Assembly (NCBI GenBank): GCA_949152475.1
Contig: OX424568.1
Location: 24,837,667 to 24,901,666 of the forward strand
Source of the DNA: Terebella lapidaria
Lineage: Eukaryota; Annelida; Polychaeta; Terebellida; Terebellidae
Direction of reading: 5' to 3'
DNA length: 64,000 nucleotides
The notes beneath the pieces were generated by a model, which was not told the origin of the DNA, did not search any database, and worked only from the letters and a program-made list of their open reading frames with translations. The position numbers and the translations under genes are program-made. Below are positions 13,604 through 26,337 of the stretch, in pieces; within the stretch, counting starts at the first letter, position 1; the number at the start of each line of letters is the position of its first letter.

Positions 13604-13945
13604 GGCGAGGGTAATAAATAATTTGTCACAGGAACTGTGGGAAAGCGAACCTATAAGTCAACGTGTACCGACAAAGATCATGTTAACTTCATGCACTGGC
13701 ATGAGTGACCCAGGCTGTAAACAAACAAACACACAAACAAACGAATCCACGAATGAACCAACATACTTGCTGAAATCTTTAGATTCCGACAAGTAACAAA
13801 CCCAAATACAATACCCTCTCCCCCTATTGGGGCGAGGGTAATAAATAATTTGTCACAGGAACTGTGGGAAAGCGAACCTATAAGTCAACGTGTACCAACA
13901 AAGAGTATGTTAACTTCATGCACTGGCATGAGTGACCCATGTATA
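13604..13945 (+). repeat. Short direct duplication, 227-bp period
   Basis: The block GGGGCGAGGGTAATAAATAA followed by TTGTCACAGGAACTGTGGG and ACTTCATGCACTGGCATGAG occurs twice, 227 bp apart. The last part of the CCCTCGCCC element and its flank were duplicated together. Confidence 0.8.
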
Positions 13946-14728
13946 GTAGTTTTAAATAATTTGTACGTAGAGTTTTAAATAATTTGTACACACCAGATAA
14001 GACGTACTAACTGAACCGTTGGTAAAAGGCTAAAAGATGGTTTGTTGTGGTTACCATATGACACACTTTCAAGTTTTAATGAAGAGTGTCGGCTGACAAA
14101 AGTTCGTTTTGTAATTCCAATAAAAACAACCTCATTAAACCGAGTATCTCTATCGGGCTCATATATTGTCGTGTAATAAGAAGGGGACATAATTCTTTTG
14201 TCATTTCGAGAAACGGTTTCGCACTAACGAGACTATTGACGGTAGAAAAGCGAGTTTCCATACCCATTGGCCTCAGTACTGTCCATAGTATGCAGAGAGA
14301 AGAATACATGCTTCTTTATCCAAACAATATAATATGCCACATCATGTGTATACATGATGTGGCCACAATAAGACAGCATCAGAATGAACTGAATTAGGTT
14401 AGGAGAGCTGTGGGAGTAGACTAACTAGACTTGTGGCTATGTTGGTCATCATGCACCTATAGGCATCATTTCATATCGGTTATATCTTGAAATTGAGATT
14501 TATAAGATTCGGTATTGGTATTGGATGGTATGTAGCGGATTAGATCTTGAGATGTGTCCAGATGTTCCTTCCCTGTTATTGAATGACGCCAGACAGTGGT
14601 GTGGGGTTTGGATAAAATATTCAGACGGGTTTTATTCTATGTTTGTTATTGGCATCATAAAAATTTTGTTGTGTTGATGGTAATACATGTAGGTTGATAC
14701 TTACATTCGTTAGTTTTCCGCAAAGAAA
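13946..14728. other. Spacer, nothing recognised
   Basis: The overlapping short frames at 13975-14400 run on both strands and have no family signature. GGTAATACATG...GATACTTAC near 14680 resembles the repeat flanks at 46200, 55333 and 58926. No gene is supported. Confidence 0.4.
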
Positions 14729-16345
14729 CATTTTTTTTTTACAAAACAGTGTTTCGAAATCGTGCTTTAATTTCGAGTGTACACAATTTTCAGAATCGGA
14801 TTCAGACTGATATGTTATGAAGCATTATGTATATCATGAAACCAAATATCCTCGATAGCTGGACCAAGATTTGGACGCATCATGATCATTACAACCTGCA
14901 ACCTCTATCAGAAGGCACTGACGAGTCACGATAACTTTTCGGAGTAAAATCTTCGAGTTGGAGGACGGAAATCGGAAATATCATAACGTGTATGTTGTTA
15001 CCCAAAATAGGGTCCAACCTTCAACGTCCTTAAGTGATATTAATGGGAGGAAAAAATATTGATCAATATTCTCGACCACGACCTGAATTCTAGATACTGA
15101 CCTCTCAAATGTTGCAAACTCTCTCAGATTTATACTGTATAATTTATGTTCAATATTCTATGGAATATCGTACGTGGCTTTGGAATTACTACCAATTGAA
15201 ATATTACGAATCAGTGATTTCAGCTGATGACCCTTACATTTTCGACCTTGGGCGATAATACGGAATTCTCATTGTATACCCATCGGTAATATAGCAATAT
15301 CGGTATGATGACTGATTTAAAGAAATACAAAATGAACAGGGTAAAATTTAATATAAACAGAGTTATAGCAACTCATTTCATTCATTGAAATTCCTTCCTA
15401 AACTATATCTTCAGTATTTATTGCTGTCAAATGACACAGAGAACAAGAAAAATCATGACATTCAGATCACTAGTGGTGGAAGCACATGCTCCGGAATGCA
15501 TCCATTTCCATGACTAGCTACGCATGAGTTGCACCAAAGACGCTAAACTGTCAAACCACTCCTTCACATGACATTCAAGATTTGACTCATAGAATATTTT
15601 AACCATATTCGGGACGAGTCACTCATTTATTGCGATATCGCATTTTATGCTCACTGGTTTGCTTCGTCGCCGTGTCTTATGCTTTTTTGTTTGCATCATA
15701 TTTGGCATCACGCAACAAATGTCAACATTCTATACCATTTTATCACCAACTATTGCACCCGTCATTTACGAATTTTGCATAGTGCAATATTTCTGCGAAA
15801 CCCTGTAGATCCGAGTGTTTCTCTATCCTTGATTGTGCCACAGTAGTCGATCGATCCGGAATTAATGCTCAAAAGGCACATTGTCGCGAATATTGTCTTC
15901 ACAGATATAAGCACTTACGTTTTGTTGACAATAGTGATCCAAATGTGTGCATGCCTAAAATGTCCCTTGATTTGTTGGCGATGTGGCTACCAAAAGGGAA
16001 ATAACACTCACTGCAAATATTTATACAACGTTGGCACTTTATGGCCGAGAATGGGCTGAAAGATGGAAACACTGGTCACGCTTATGTTTTGATCGAACAG
16101 TCAAAACAAAAAGTGTTGTGTGTTCGTAAAGTGTGGCAAGGGGCGATACAGGATGCCATCATCTGTGTTTCTCACACATGGTCTGTGACCTTCACAAAAC
16201 CATCGATTTTGACACATATGCAACTCGTATATGATTGTGTGAGGGCGTGGCGTCGTTGGAAGTTCTGTCGGAGCATTTACACAACACATATTATTGTATG
16301 ACCAGGAATTCTTCATGAACAAATATATAATATTGTGCGTTGTAC

Positions 16346-17625
16346 ATAGTCCAGTTCAGTTTGTTTATTAAAGTGACATAAGCATATGTATATACAGAAA
16401 TGTAACACATGAGAAACATAATGCTTCCAGCCTCACAGGGCTTACAGGTCACTATAAAGCAAACAATGATACATACAGATGGCAACACAGAATCACATAG
16501 ATAATAACATAAAATCAACAATATAAGTTATTTCGTCTGATTTCATATGCATCAGCAGTAAATCTGGCAACATATCTTTGACACTTTTGTAAAATGAGTA
16601 TGAACAAATGTTCATTGGTAATTTCTGTAATGTTTGGAATACATGATTCAGCCTTATAAAAAAGATTATCTCGTAAATGTGAATATAATGGGCATGACAT
16701 AATAAATGGAACTCATCTTCAATTTCTCCAAGTGCACATACATTACATAATCTTTTGTCTACAGGTGTATTTGAATATCTCCCAGTTTCAATATGCAGAG
16801 GTAAAATACCAAGTCTGAGTTGAGCAAATAAAGAGCGTTGTGTTTTAGACATATAATATTTAACATAATTTTCAATACAAAAATCATCTTTAAAGGTAAC
16901 ATAGGTACGTAAATTTGGCTTACTGTATATAGATTTGGACCACCGTTCAACATTTAACTCATTCAATTTATCCGATACAATTTTCATGTCACAAACAATT
17001 TTGTCTTGAAATATGTTCTCTAGTTCTAAAATTGAAATTATACGCTTAATGTCGTTAGACCAGTTGTTTCGACATTTATGATAGTCATACATGAATACAA
17101 ATTTGGTTAATCTATTGTCACTTATATTGATCAATCTATTCCAGAATCTTAACATACATATATATATCGTCTGCAGCCCAGTTCACCTTGCATGTCTGAG
17201 ACTTGTGCAAATTTGTGTACCCATAGATAATGTCGCATTGCTCTGTTTTGTACATTATTACAAAAACAAAATTTTTTATAACCCCATATTTCTGCAGCAT
17301 AATCACTAATAGAAGTAACAATATTAATATACAGTTTTTGAAATGTACCAAATCCTACATCTCTTAGGTGACTATACCTATAGATTATTCCAACAAGTGC
17401 CCTACCAGCTGATTCAGATAATACTTGTGCACAATATTCAAAATCAAGATGTTCGTCCAAATATACACCGAGATACTTATATCTATCTACAAGGTCTAAT
17501 ACACAGTCTCCATATTTGGATATACTGTTTGTAACTTTAATTTTTTTGGGTCGAAGATACATGAAGTTTGTAACTTTAATTTTTTTGGATACTTAGATAC
17601 ATTCAACTTTAATTTAATACATATT
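16346..17625 (-). mobile_element. 5'-truncated LINE (non-LTR retrotransposon), copy 1, frameshifted
   Basis: The 3' end, with an ATTTATTAAAG polyadenylation-like signal on the minus strand, is near 16350; the 5' truncation is near 17600. The coding remnant is the C-terminal part of a LINE polymerase. YKYLGVYLDEHLDF is the reverse-transcriptase thumb-side motif, and the zinc-knuckle-like CNVC...EDEFHLLC lies near the end. Here the frame is split at about 17150 because the TA run there is 2 bp longer than in the copies at 22649 and 29672. The exact site without the LINE is visible at about 40230. The clade is not resolved; it is of the Jockey/CR1-like broad type. Confidence 0.8.
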
Positions 17626-17831
17626 TTCACTCAATGACGCACAGTTATACTGTACGTATCTATATTATCACAACAAATCTTCCCTTGTACGCTGGTCATG
17701 TTTACGCTCTAGGTTGATGAACCCCCATGGATGAATTTCATGATCAGCTATTGAATGAAAATTCAACTTTCGCCTAGCAATCAATCAAGACTACGATCTC
17801 AAACTACTAGACATGATTGAGATGCGAAACC

Positions 17832-17874
17832 GAAAACTAACGAGGAATTCATCATGGGGAACAGGAAACTTAGG
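17832..17874 (+). pseudogene. Relic of SLC5 exon 1 (last 43 bp), unit 1
   Basis: GAAAACTAACGAGGAATTCA through AACTTAGG|GTAAATATTGAT matches the end of the real exon 1 at 40795-40837 and its donor. The first two thirds of the exon, including the ATG, are missing: the flank ACATGATTGAGATGC joins directly to the relic. It cannot encode a transporter but keeps a splice donor. Confidence 0.85.
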
Positions 17875-17970
17875 GTAAATATTGATTTGTCAGTATGTTG
17901 CAGGTGATCACACAAATTGGAAGTGGAGGTTAAACATCGTCTTGGGAAATGTCCTAGGTCACTTGGTTTG

Positions 17971-17982
17971 CCCCCCCCCCCC
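17971..17982 (+). repeat. Poly-C tract, unit 1 (12 C)
   Basis: This homopolymer follows GGTCACTTGGTTTG. The homologous tracts have 13 C near 24097, 18 C near 31120 and 17 C near 41088, so this is a hypervariable homopolymer inside the duplicated intron. Confidence 0.8.
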
Positions 17983-18118
17983 GCAGTGATATACCTGCAT
18001 CCTCAAATGTGTGTGTCTCTATTTAAACTGAGTATTGAGACGTGATCAGAAGTGAAAAAAAGTGGAAGCAATTCCAAAGGTATTCCGAGTGAATGATATC
18101 CGAGTCCATTATCCAATT

Positions 18119-18285
18119 CTACGGAGCCGCTGAAAGGACATGGAAGAAATATTTTTTGACACATCGTTATTGCGTTCCCTCGCAATATTATTGCATTCCC
18201 TCGCGATCTTATTGTGCTCCCTCGTGTTCCGGATCACGTTCCTTCGCATTCCGGATCGCTTTCCCTCGATCCCTCTTAGATCTAA
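18119..18285 (+). mobile_element. Single foldback-element arm, unit 1
   Basis: CTACGGAGCCGCTGAAAGG leads into TTCCCTCGC-type ~21-bp units, matching the left arm of the complete foldback element at 49254-49846. Only one arm is present and the right terminus is absent. Homologous arms occur at 24144, 24901 (starting inside the arm) and 31172. The SLC5 intron at 41530 lacks it, so it arrived after the first duplication. Confidence 0.8.
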
Positions 18286-18965
18286 AAAGTTGAAATATCA
18301 GAAGAGCCTTTATCGCCAAGTTCCTTAGGATATATGGTATCTATGCAAATAATCACAAAACTTATTCAGTTTTACTAGATCATACTCATCACTGATTTTG
18401 AATACACATGTGGATAAAAACAGATCATGCTTTTGTAGTGATCCGGGCATGATTTTACGGAACCAGTGCAACAACGTGCACCTAACATTGATTTGAGCCA
18501 TATACTCAGGATAGGCCGGCCAACTGCCACAGAACATACAAAGGCTCTGGCTCGAGGGGCCCTCGAGCAGCTCTCAGACCCCTGGTCGAAACATGTTTGC
18601 TTCACTTCAAAATTATATGACAAATTTTCACAGCATTGGCGTCAATGGGTATTTGAGTGGAATCTATATCTATGAGAGTCCAGCAAGTTTACACGAAACA
18701 CAAAAAATCTGGCCTCAGAAGTGCTCGAGTGGGTCTCAGACATTAGGCCGATATGGGCTCGCTTGGCTCCAATTTTTTAAACAATCATTTCGACAGCAGA
18801 TACATCAAGGGATATTTTAGGTCGAATTGATACCAAGACGAAGCTAGGAAGCTACATCGGAACATAAAAAGGCTCTGCCTTCTGGGGCTCTTCAGCAGGC
18901 CCCAGACCACCGGTCGTGAAGAGCTAGCTTGAGCCTCCACCCCTTCTCCCAAAATCCTAGTGGCA

Positions 18966-20591
18966 AAATCTGCGATTTTTATCAAGTTGAGGGCGTTTGT
19001 CTGTACATTTACACCATGCTTCTTTCAGCATTTCGAGTAGCTGATTCTGACTCATTTTTTCGAGCAAACTTTTCAAATGGATTTTCGATGTCAGTCTTAT
19101 AGTCCTTGTGATCACTAACCTAACGCTCCACTTGAACTTATTATCGTGTTCCACATGACTGACGGATGTTTTAGTTGGAGTCGTGATCATTGAGAATTGG
19201 AGTAGAAACACACCTAGTGTTTGTACGAGGTATAGACCATGCGAACTATTAAAGAAGCATAAATCATATTCCCAACTAAGTATGTTTTTTTATTATCGGA
19301 TTGCTGAAAATGCGCGATTCTGATAGGTCAATTCCCCGCCCCGACAATACCACGCCGTACTTGGAGAGGTGTGACGCAACCCCACGATATGTATCGTGGG
19401 CTCCAGACCGGTAATACGGAATGATGTTTTGGAGAGTTCCATATAATCCAATGATAAAATCGTTACTATGGACTTCAGACCCCAATACGGCTTGATATCT
19501 GCCTTCAGTCGGCATATCCCACTCCGCCTGCGGCCTCGTGGTATATGGTGACTTCAGGCTGATATGACGCCGTATTGGGGTCTGAAGCCCATGATAACTC
19601 ATAGTATTTACCATGAATATATAGACTTTCAGGTTCAATACCGATTGATACATGTGTTGGGACAATAGTCGAACAGCCACTTCCAATAGGCAATTGTCCA
19701 GAATAAAACCAATCCAATGTTGTAATCACGGCGCAATATATCAATACTCCGAAATCAATGATATTTTGCATACACATTGGACTTACGAAGTGTCACATCT
19801 AAAGTTAACTAGTCATTGTCGCAAAGCAGATGGCCTACGAAACATGGTTACTAAAAAATGGAGAACGTTTTCAATGATTCTCCACTTTTTTTAGCATCAA
19901 TATCAGATATTGTTTTATCAACGCCAACAAAGAATTACCTAGTTAGGTCATTTTTGGACCCAAATCAGACGAGTTTGAAAAACACTGCATTTTTTCTCAT
20001 AATGCGGGGTGACATTTCTTATTTCCAGTGTATGTACTTATGCACAAGCAGACAAACTACACTTTCACACACTGTCTGCCACTGATCAGTCCAGTGTGGT
20101 TTTGGATGTACATGTCTGATCAGGTTTTGCGTATATTAGAAAAGTTATTCACTATAGGGTTTTATTGATTCCTTATAATCTTATAACATATTGGTGATGA
20201 GTACAGACAAACAAATTTAGAGTGATTCAGTCCGATTAATACATGCTGTATTCACACATTCGCAGATCTGAGATCGATTGTGATTATCCACGATATGCCT
20301 GTACATATAATGTGCTTGTCTGAGGCACATCCTAACACTCATGCATTTGTTATGTAAATAAACATTACATCACATCAATGATATATTACACGAAACTTGC
20401 TATTGTGGCAGAGTACATGAATGGTTAGGTTGTCATTGATCAAGAGATTCCAATACGGCGAACCAGTCTATTGTTGCCTTAGACTCGAGTGATATGTGGA
20501 AAATACAATGAAATGTTTGACAAGATGCAGCTCTGTAAGCAGCAGATTGCTCATCTCATTTTACAAAGGTGTTGTCAAGTGAATACACAAA
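18966..20591. repeat. Segmental-duplication module A, copy 2
   Basis: Homologous to 7205-10010 but without the 8740-9668 segment, and with a hairpin MITE at 19291-19603. It runs into a truncated half-site element at 20592. No gene is recognised; the frames are shared by all copies of the module and have no domain. Confidence 0.8.
19291..19603. mobile_element. Hairpin MITE (about 313 bp), copy 1
   Basis: Module copy 1 reads straight through this point at about 7536-7548, giving the empty site. The inserted DNA starts TATTATCGGATTGCTG and ends CCCATGATAACTCATA. Its right half is a long hairpin: TGGACTTCAGACCCCAATAC at about 19470 pairs with GTATTGGGGTCTGAAGCCCA at about 19572, around a GC-rich loop CCGCCTGCGGCCTCG. 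It has no coding capacity. Copies lie at 26031 and 26338, with half copies at 24514 and 31545. Confidence 0.75.
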
Positions 20592-20884
20592 AATTAGCCC
20601 AAAGGCGAAGATAGGTTACCGGACAATATATATTATTATATATAATAGCTATTTTGTCCTGTGGCCTTGAAAATAAGGTCACGGTCAAATTTAAAGTCAC
20701 GAGAGTATTCAGCATATTTGATTTCCTATACATCCACAATTGCTTACTAAGCTGTAAATTCAGTAATAAAAGAGATATTAGTCATTATGTCTGTGATCTT
20801 GAAAATGAAATCAAAAGTCAAATTAAAGGTCATCAGAATATTCAGCATATATCATTTGCTGTATGTCCACAATAGAATCCTAAC
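20592..20884 (+). repeat. Half-site repeat element, copy 2 (3'-truncated by duplication breakpoint)
   Basis: This starts with TTAGCCCAAAGGCGAAGATAGG and GGTTACCGGAC like the full copies. It stops at CACAATAGAATCCTAA and jumps into module B (ACATTTTTTTTTACAAACAG). At 32895 the same sequence continues into the 134-bp array, so 20884 is a duplication breakpoint and not an element end. Confidence 0.8.
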
Positions 20885-22506
20885 ATTTTTTTTTACAAAC
20901 AGTGTTTCGAAATCGTGCTTTAATTTCGAGTGTACACAATTTTCAGAATCGGATTCAGACTGATATGTTATGATGCATTATGTATATCATGAAACCAAAT
21001 ATCCTCGATAGCTGGACCAAGATTTGGACGCATCATGATCATTACAACCTGCAACCTCTATCAGAAGGCACTGACGAGTCACGATAACTTTTCGGAGTAA
21101 AATCTTCGAGTTGGAGGATGGAAATCGGAAATATCATAACGTGTATGTTGTTACCCAAAATAGGGTTCAACCTTCAACGTCCTTAAGTGATATTAATGGG
21201 AGGAAAAAAATATTGATCAATATTCTCGACCACGACCTGAATTCTAGATACTGACCTCTCAAATGTTGCAAACTCTCTCAGATTTATACTGTATAATTTA
21301 TGTTCAATATTCTATGGAATATCGTACGTGGCTTTGGAATTACTACCAATTGAAATATTACGAATCAGTGATTTCAGCTGATGACCCTTACATTTTCGAC
21401 CTTGGGCGATAATACGGAATTCTCATTGTATACCCATCGGTAATATAGCAATATCGGTATGATGACTGATTTAGAGAAATACAAAATGAACAGGGTAAAA
21501 TTTAATATAAACAGAGTTATAGCAACTCATTTCATTCATTGAAATTCCTTCCTAAACTATATCTTCAGTATATTTATTGCTGTCAAATGACACAGAGAAC
21601 AAGAAAAATCATGACATTCAGATCACTAGTGGTGGAAGCACATGCTCCGGAATGCATCCATTTCCATGACTAGCTACGCATGAGTTGCACCAAAGACGCT
21701 AAACTGTCAAACCACTCCTTCACATGACATTCAAGATTTGACTCATAGAATATTTTAACCATATTCGGGACGAGTCACTCATTTATTGCGATATCGCATT
21801 TTATGCTCACTGGTTTGCTTCGTCGCCGTGTCTTATGATTTTTTGTTTGCATCATATTTGGCATCACGCAACAAATGTCAACATTCTATACCATTTTATC
21901 ACCAACTATTGCACCCGCCATTTACGAATTTTGCATAGTGCAATATTTCTGCGAAACCCTGTAGATCCGAGTGTTTCTCTATCCTTGATTGTGCCACAGT
22001 AGTCGATCGATCCGGAATTAATGCTCAAAAGGCACATTGTCGCGAATATTGTCTTCACAGATATAAGCACTTACGTTTTGTTGACAATAGTGATCCAAAT
22101 GTGTGCATGCCTAAAATGTCCCTTGATTTGTTGGCGATGTGGCTACCAGAAGGGAAATAACACTCACTGCAAATATTTATACAACGTTGGCACTTTATGG
22201 CCGAGAATGGGCTGAAAGATGGAAACACTGGTCACGCTTATGTTTTGATCGAACAGTCAAAACAAAAAGTGTTGTGTATTCGTAAAGTGTGGCAAGAGGC
22301 GATACAGGATGCCATCATCTGTGTTTCTCACACATGGTCTGTGACCTTCACAATACAATTGATTTTGACACAAATGCAACTCGTATATGATTGTGTGAGG
22401 GCATGGCGTCGTTGGAAGTTCTGTCGGAGCATTTACACAACACATATTATTGTATGACCAGGAATTCTTCATGAACAAATATATAATATTGTGCGTTGTA
22501 CATAGT

Positions 22507-23784
22507 TAAGTTCAGTTTGTTTATTAAAGTGACATAAGCATATGTATATACAGAAATGTAACACATGAGAAACATAATGCTTCCAGCCTCACAGGGCTTA
22601 CAGGTCACTATAAAGCAAACAATGATACATACAGATGGCAACACAGAATCACATAGATAATAACATAAAATCAACAATATAAGTTATTTCGTCTGATTTC
22701 ATATGCATCAGCAGTAAATCTGGCAACATATCTTTGACACTTTTGTAAAATGAGTATGAACAAATGTTCATTGGTAATTTCTGTAATGTTTGGAATACAT
22801 GATTCAGCCTTATAAAAAAGATTATCTCGTAAATGTGAATATAATGGGCATGACATAATAAATGGAACTCATCTTCAATTTCTCCAAGTGCACATACATT
22901 ACATAATCTTTTGTCTACAGGTGTATTTGAATATCTCCCAGTTTCAATATGCAGAGGTAAAATACCAAGTCTGAGTTGAGCAAATAAAGAGCGTTGTGTT
23001 TTAGACATAAAATATTTAACATAATTTTCAATACAAAAATCATCTTTAAAGGTAACATAGGTACGTAAATTTGGCTTACTGTATATAGATTTGGACCACC
23101 TTTCAACATTTAACTCATTCAATTTATCCGATACAATTTTCATGTCACAAACAATTTTGTCTTGAAATATGTTCTCTAGTTCTAAAATTGAAATTATACG
23201 CTTAATGTCGTTAGACCAGTTGTTTCGACATTTATGATAGTCATACATGAATACAAATTTGGTTAATCTATTGTCACTTATATTGATCAATCTATTCCAG
23301 AATCTTAACATACATATATATCGTCTGCAGCCCAGTTCACCTTGCATGTCTGAGACTTGTGCAAATTTGTGTACCCATAGATAATGTCGCATTGCTCTGT
23401 TTTGTACATTATTACAAAAATAAAATTTTTTATAACCCCATATTTCTGCAGCATAATCACTAATAGAAGTAACAATATTAATATACAGTTTTTGAAATGT
23501 ACCAAATCCTACATCTCTTAGGTGACTATACCTATAGATTATTCCAACAAGTGCCCTACCAGCTGATTCAGATAATACTTGTGCACAATATTCAAAATCA
23601 AGATGTTCGTCCAAATATACACCGAGATACTTATATCTATCTACAAGGTCTAATACACAGTCTCCATATTTGGATATACTGTTTGTAACTTTAATTTTTT
23701 TGGGTCGAAGATACATGAAGTTTGTAACTTTAATTTTTTTTGATACTTAGATACATTCAACTTTAATTTAATACATATTTTCAC
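22507..23784 (-). mobile_element. 5'-truncated LINE, copy 2
   Basis: An uninterrupted 355-codon frame (23716-22649) encodes the C-terminal end of a LINE polymerase. YKYLGVYLD is at residues 27-35, LYINIVTSISDYAAEIWGYK lies in the middle, and a zinc-knuckle-like CNVC...H..C is at about 272-288. The AUG-like start is an accident of truncation, because the reverse-transcriptase core and endonuclease are missing. A short repeat of AATTAAAGTTACAAAC sits at the 5' junction. The element cannot move on its own. Its open frame reflects recent duplication, not demonstrated selection. Confidence 0.85.
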
Positions 23785-23957
23785 TCTATATTATCACAAC
23801 AAATCTTCCCTTGTACGCTGGTCATGTTTACGCTCTAGGTTGATGAACCCCCATGGATGAATTTCATGATCAGCTATTGAATGAAAATTCAACTTTCGCC
23901 TAGCAATCAATCAAGACTACGATCTCAAACTACTAGACATGATTGAGATGCGAAACC

Positions 23958-24000
23958 GAAAACTAACGAGGAATTCATCATGGGGAACAGGAAACTTAGG
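23958..24000 (+). pseudogene. Relic of SLC5 exon 1, unit 2
   Basis: Same 43-bp exon end and GTAAAT donor as the relic at 17832, in the same truncated context. It is identical in extent, so the truncation predates duplication of the unit. Confidence 0.85.
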
Positions 24001-24143
24001 GTAAATATTGATTTGTCAGTATGTTGCAGGTGATCACACAAATTGGAAGTGGAGGTTAAACATCGTCTTGGGAAATGTCCTAGGTCACTTGGTTTGCCCC
24101 CCCCCCCCCGCAGTGATATACCTACATCCTCCATTATCCAATT

Positions 24144-24306
24144 CTACGGAGCCGCTGAAAGGACATGGAAGAAATATTTTTTGACACATCGTTATTGCGT
24201 TCCCTCGCAATATTATTGCATTCCCTCGCGATCTTATTGTGCTCCCTCGTGTTCCGGATCACGTTCCTTCGCATTCCGGATCGCTTTCCCTCGATCCCTC
24301 TTAGAT
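24144..24306 (+). mobile_element. Single foldback-element arm, unit 2
   Basis: CTACGGAGCCGCTGAAAGG followed by TTCCCTCGC units, as at 18119. It is preceded by a ~100-bp deletion relative to unit 1 (CTACATCCTCCATTATCC). Confidence 0.8.
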
Positions 24307-24513
24307 CTAAAAAGTTGAAATATCAGAAGAGCCTTTATCGCCAAGTTCCTTAGGATATATGGTATCTATGCAAATAATCACAAAACTTATTCAGTTTTAC
24401 TAGATCATACTCATCGCTGATTTTGAATACACATGTGGATAAAAACAGATCATGCTTTTGTAGTGATCCGGGCATGATTTTACGGAACCAGTGCAACAAC
24501 GTGCACCTAACAT

Positions 24514-24900
24514 TGGTGCCTGCGGCCTCGTGGTATATGGTGACTTCAGGCAGATATCACGCCGTATTGGGGTCTGAAGCCCATGGTAACTCATAGTATT
24601 TACCATGAATATATAGACTTTCAGGTTCAATACCGATTGATACATGTGTTGGGACAATAGTCGAACAGCCACTTCCAATAGGCAATTGTCCAGAATAAAA
24701 CCAATCCAATGTTGTAATCACGGCGCAATATATCAATACTCCGAAATCAATGATATTTTGCATACACATTGGACTTACGAAGTGTCACATCTAAAGTTAA
24801 CTAGTCATTGTCGCAAAGCAGATGGCCTATGAAACATGGTTACTAAAAAATGGAGAACGTTTTCAATGATTCTCCACTTTTTTTAGCATCAATATCAGAT
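24514..24900. repeat. Chimeric junction: hairpin MITE right half plus a piece of module A
   Basis: Intron-1-like DNA ending CACCTAACATTG switches to GTGCCTGCGGCCTCG, the loop of the hairpin MITE. It runs through module A to TTTTAGCATCAATATCAGAT, then switches at 24901 into the middle of a foldback arm (CGTTATTGCGTTCCCTC). Two rearrangement joints therefore lie within 390 bp. No gene is present. Confidence 0.8.
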
Positions 24901-25696
24901 CGTTATTGCGTTCCCTCGCAATATTATTGCATTCCCTCGCGATCTTATTGTGCTCCCTCGTGTTCCGGATCACGTTCCTTCGCATTCCGGATCGCTTTCC
25001 CTCGATCCCTCTTAGATCTAAAAAGTTGAAATATCAGAAGAGCCTTTATCGCCAAGTTCCTTAGGATATATGGTATCTATGCAAATAATCACAAAACTTA
25101 TTCAGTTTTACTAGATCATATTCATCGCTGATTTTGAATACACATGTGGATAAAAACAGATCATGCTTTTGTAGTGATCCGGGCATGATTTTACGGAACC
25201 AGTGCAACAACGTGCACCTAACATTGATTTGAGCCATATACTCAGGATAGGCCGGCCAACTGCCACAGAACATACAAAGGCTCTGGCTCGAGGGGCCCTC
25301 GAGCAGCTCTCAGACCCCTGGTCGAAACATGTTTGCTTCACTTCAAAATTATATGACAAATTTTCACAGCATTGGCGTCAATGGGTATTTGAGTGGAATC
25401 TATATCTATGAGAGTCCAGCAAGTTTACACGAAACACAAAAAATCTGGCCTCAGAAGTGCTCGAGTGGGTCTCAGACATTAGGCCGATATGGGCTCGCTT
25501 GGCTCCAATTTTTTAAACAATCATTTCGACAGCAGATACATCAAGGGATATTTTAGGTCGAATTGATACCAAGACGAAGCTAGGAAGCTACATCGGAATA
25601 TAAAAAGGCTCTGCCTTCTGGGGCTCTTCAGCAGGCCCCAGACCACCGGTCGTGAAGAGCTAGCTTGAGCCTCCACCCCTTCTCCCAAAATCCTAG
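24901..25696. repeat. Second partial copy of the SLC5-intron-like part of module B
   Basis: This starts inside a foldback arm and matches 18165-18957 to the same AAAATCCTAGTGGC end, including the CTCGAGGGGCCCTCGAGCAG near-palindrome. No coding content is recognised. Confidence 0.8.
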
Positions 25697-26030
25697 TGGC
25701 AAAATCTGCGATTTTTATCAAGTTGAGGGCGTTTGTCTGTACATTTACACCATGCTTCTTTCAGCATTTCGAGTAGCTGATTCTGACTCATTTTGTCGAG
25801 CAAACTTTTCAAATGGATTTTCGATGTTAGTCTTATAGTCCTTGTGATCACTAACCTAACGCTCCACTTGAACTTATTATCGTGTTCCACATGACTGACG
25901 GATGTTTTAGTTGGAGTCGTGATCATTGAGAATTGGAGTAGAAACACACCTAGTGTTTGTACGAGGTATAGACCATGCGAACTATTAAAGAAGCATAAAT
26001 CATATTCCCAACTAAGTATGTTTTTTTTTT

Positions 26031-26337
26031 AACCGATTGCTGAAAATGCGCGATTCTGATAGGTCAATTCCCCGCCCCGACAATACCACGCCGTACTTGG
26101 AGAGGTGTGACGCAACCCCACGATATGTATCGTGGGCTCCAGACCGGTAATACGGAATGATGTTTTGGAGAGTTCCATATAATCCAATGATAAAATCGTT
26201 ACTATGGACTTCAGACCCCAATACGGCTTGATATCTGCCTTCAGTCGGCATATCCCACTCCGCCTGCGGCCTCGTGGTATATGGTGACTTCAGGCTGATA
26301 TGACGCCGTATTGGGGTCTGAAGCCCATGGTAACTCA
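26031..26337. mobile_element. Hairpin MITE, copy 2
   Basis: Nearly identical to 19291-19603, including the GATATGTATCGTGGG and GGGGTCTGAAGCCCATG blocks. It directly abuts another copy at its right end. Confidence 0.7.

Larger units (their letters stand above)
12019..13612 (-). mobile_element. CCCTCGCCC-family element with nested foldback element
   Basis: The left end is ACGAGACAATCAGAGATTG and the right end GGGGCGAGGGTAA. The same ends bound elements at 37543-38904 (same orientation) and 44348-45753 (opposite). The interior repeats a ~300-bp module several times (GACCATTGGTCGTA-like, CAAAAATAATGG-like and TTGACCTTTTT-like blocks). The ends are not inverted repeats of each other. No protein is encoded. 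A 415-bp palindromic element is inserted at 12877-13291. The class is unresolved; a sister copy shows an 8-bp target duplication. Confidence 0.7.
14729..18957. repeat. Segmental-duplication module B, unit 1
   Basis: This block (ACATTTTTTTTTTACAAAACAG to CCAAAATCCTAGTGGC) is copied at 20885-24513 and 27908-31544, each of which breaks off near CACCTAACATTG. Part of it also lies at 24900-25690. Its ancestral counterpart is 39440-42190, the 5' flank, exon 1 and first intron of the SLC5 gene. In order it contains degenerate CCCTCGCCC-family sequence, a truncated LINE, an SLC5 exon 1 relic, a poly-C tract, a foldback arm and intron-1-like DNA. It then joins module A abruptly at 18958. Confidence 0.85.
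20885..24513. repeat. Segmental-duplication module B, unit 2
   Basis: A near-complete copy of unit 1 with a LINE, exon 1 relic, poly-C tract and foldback arm. It lacks about 28 bp just 5' of the LINE (after TTTTCACTC) that unit 1 has, as does unit 3. It ends at CACCTAACATTG, where it joins the loop of a hairpin MITE. It corresponds base for base to unit 3 at an offset of 7,023 bp over more than 3 kb. Confidence 0.85.

Noticed and set aside
22021-22457. Repeated frames of 64 and 86 codons present in every module B unit
   Set aside because: They recur only because the DNA is duplicated. They overlap antisense frames, have no domain, and the SLC5-side homologue at 39780-40196 does not preserve them.
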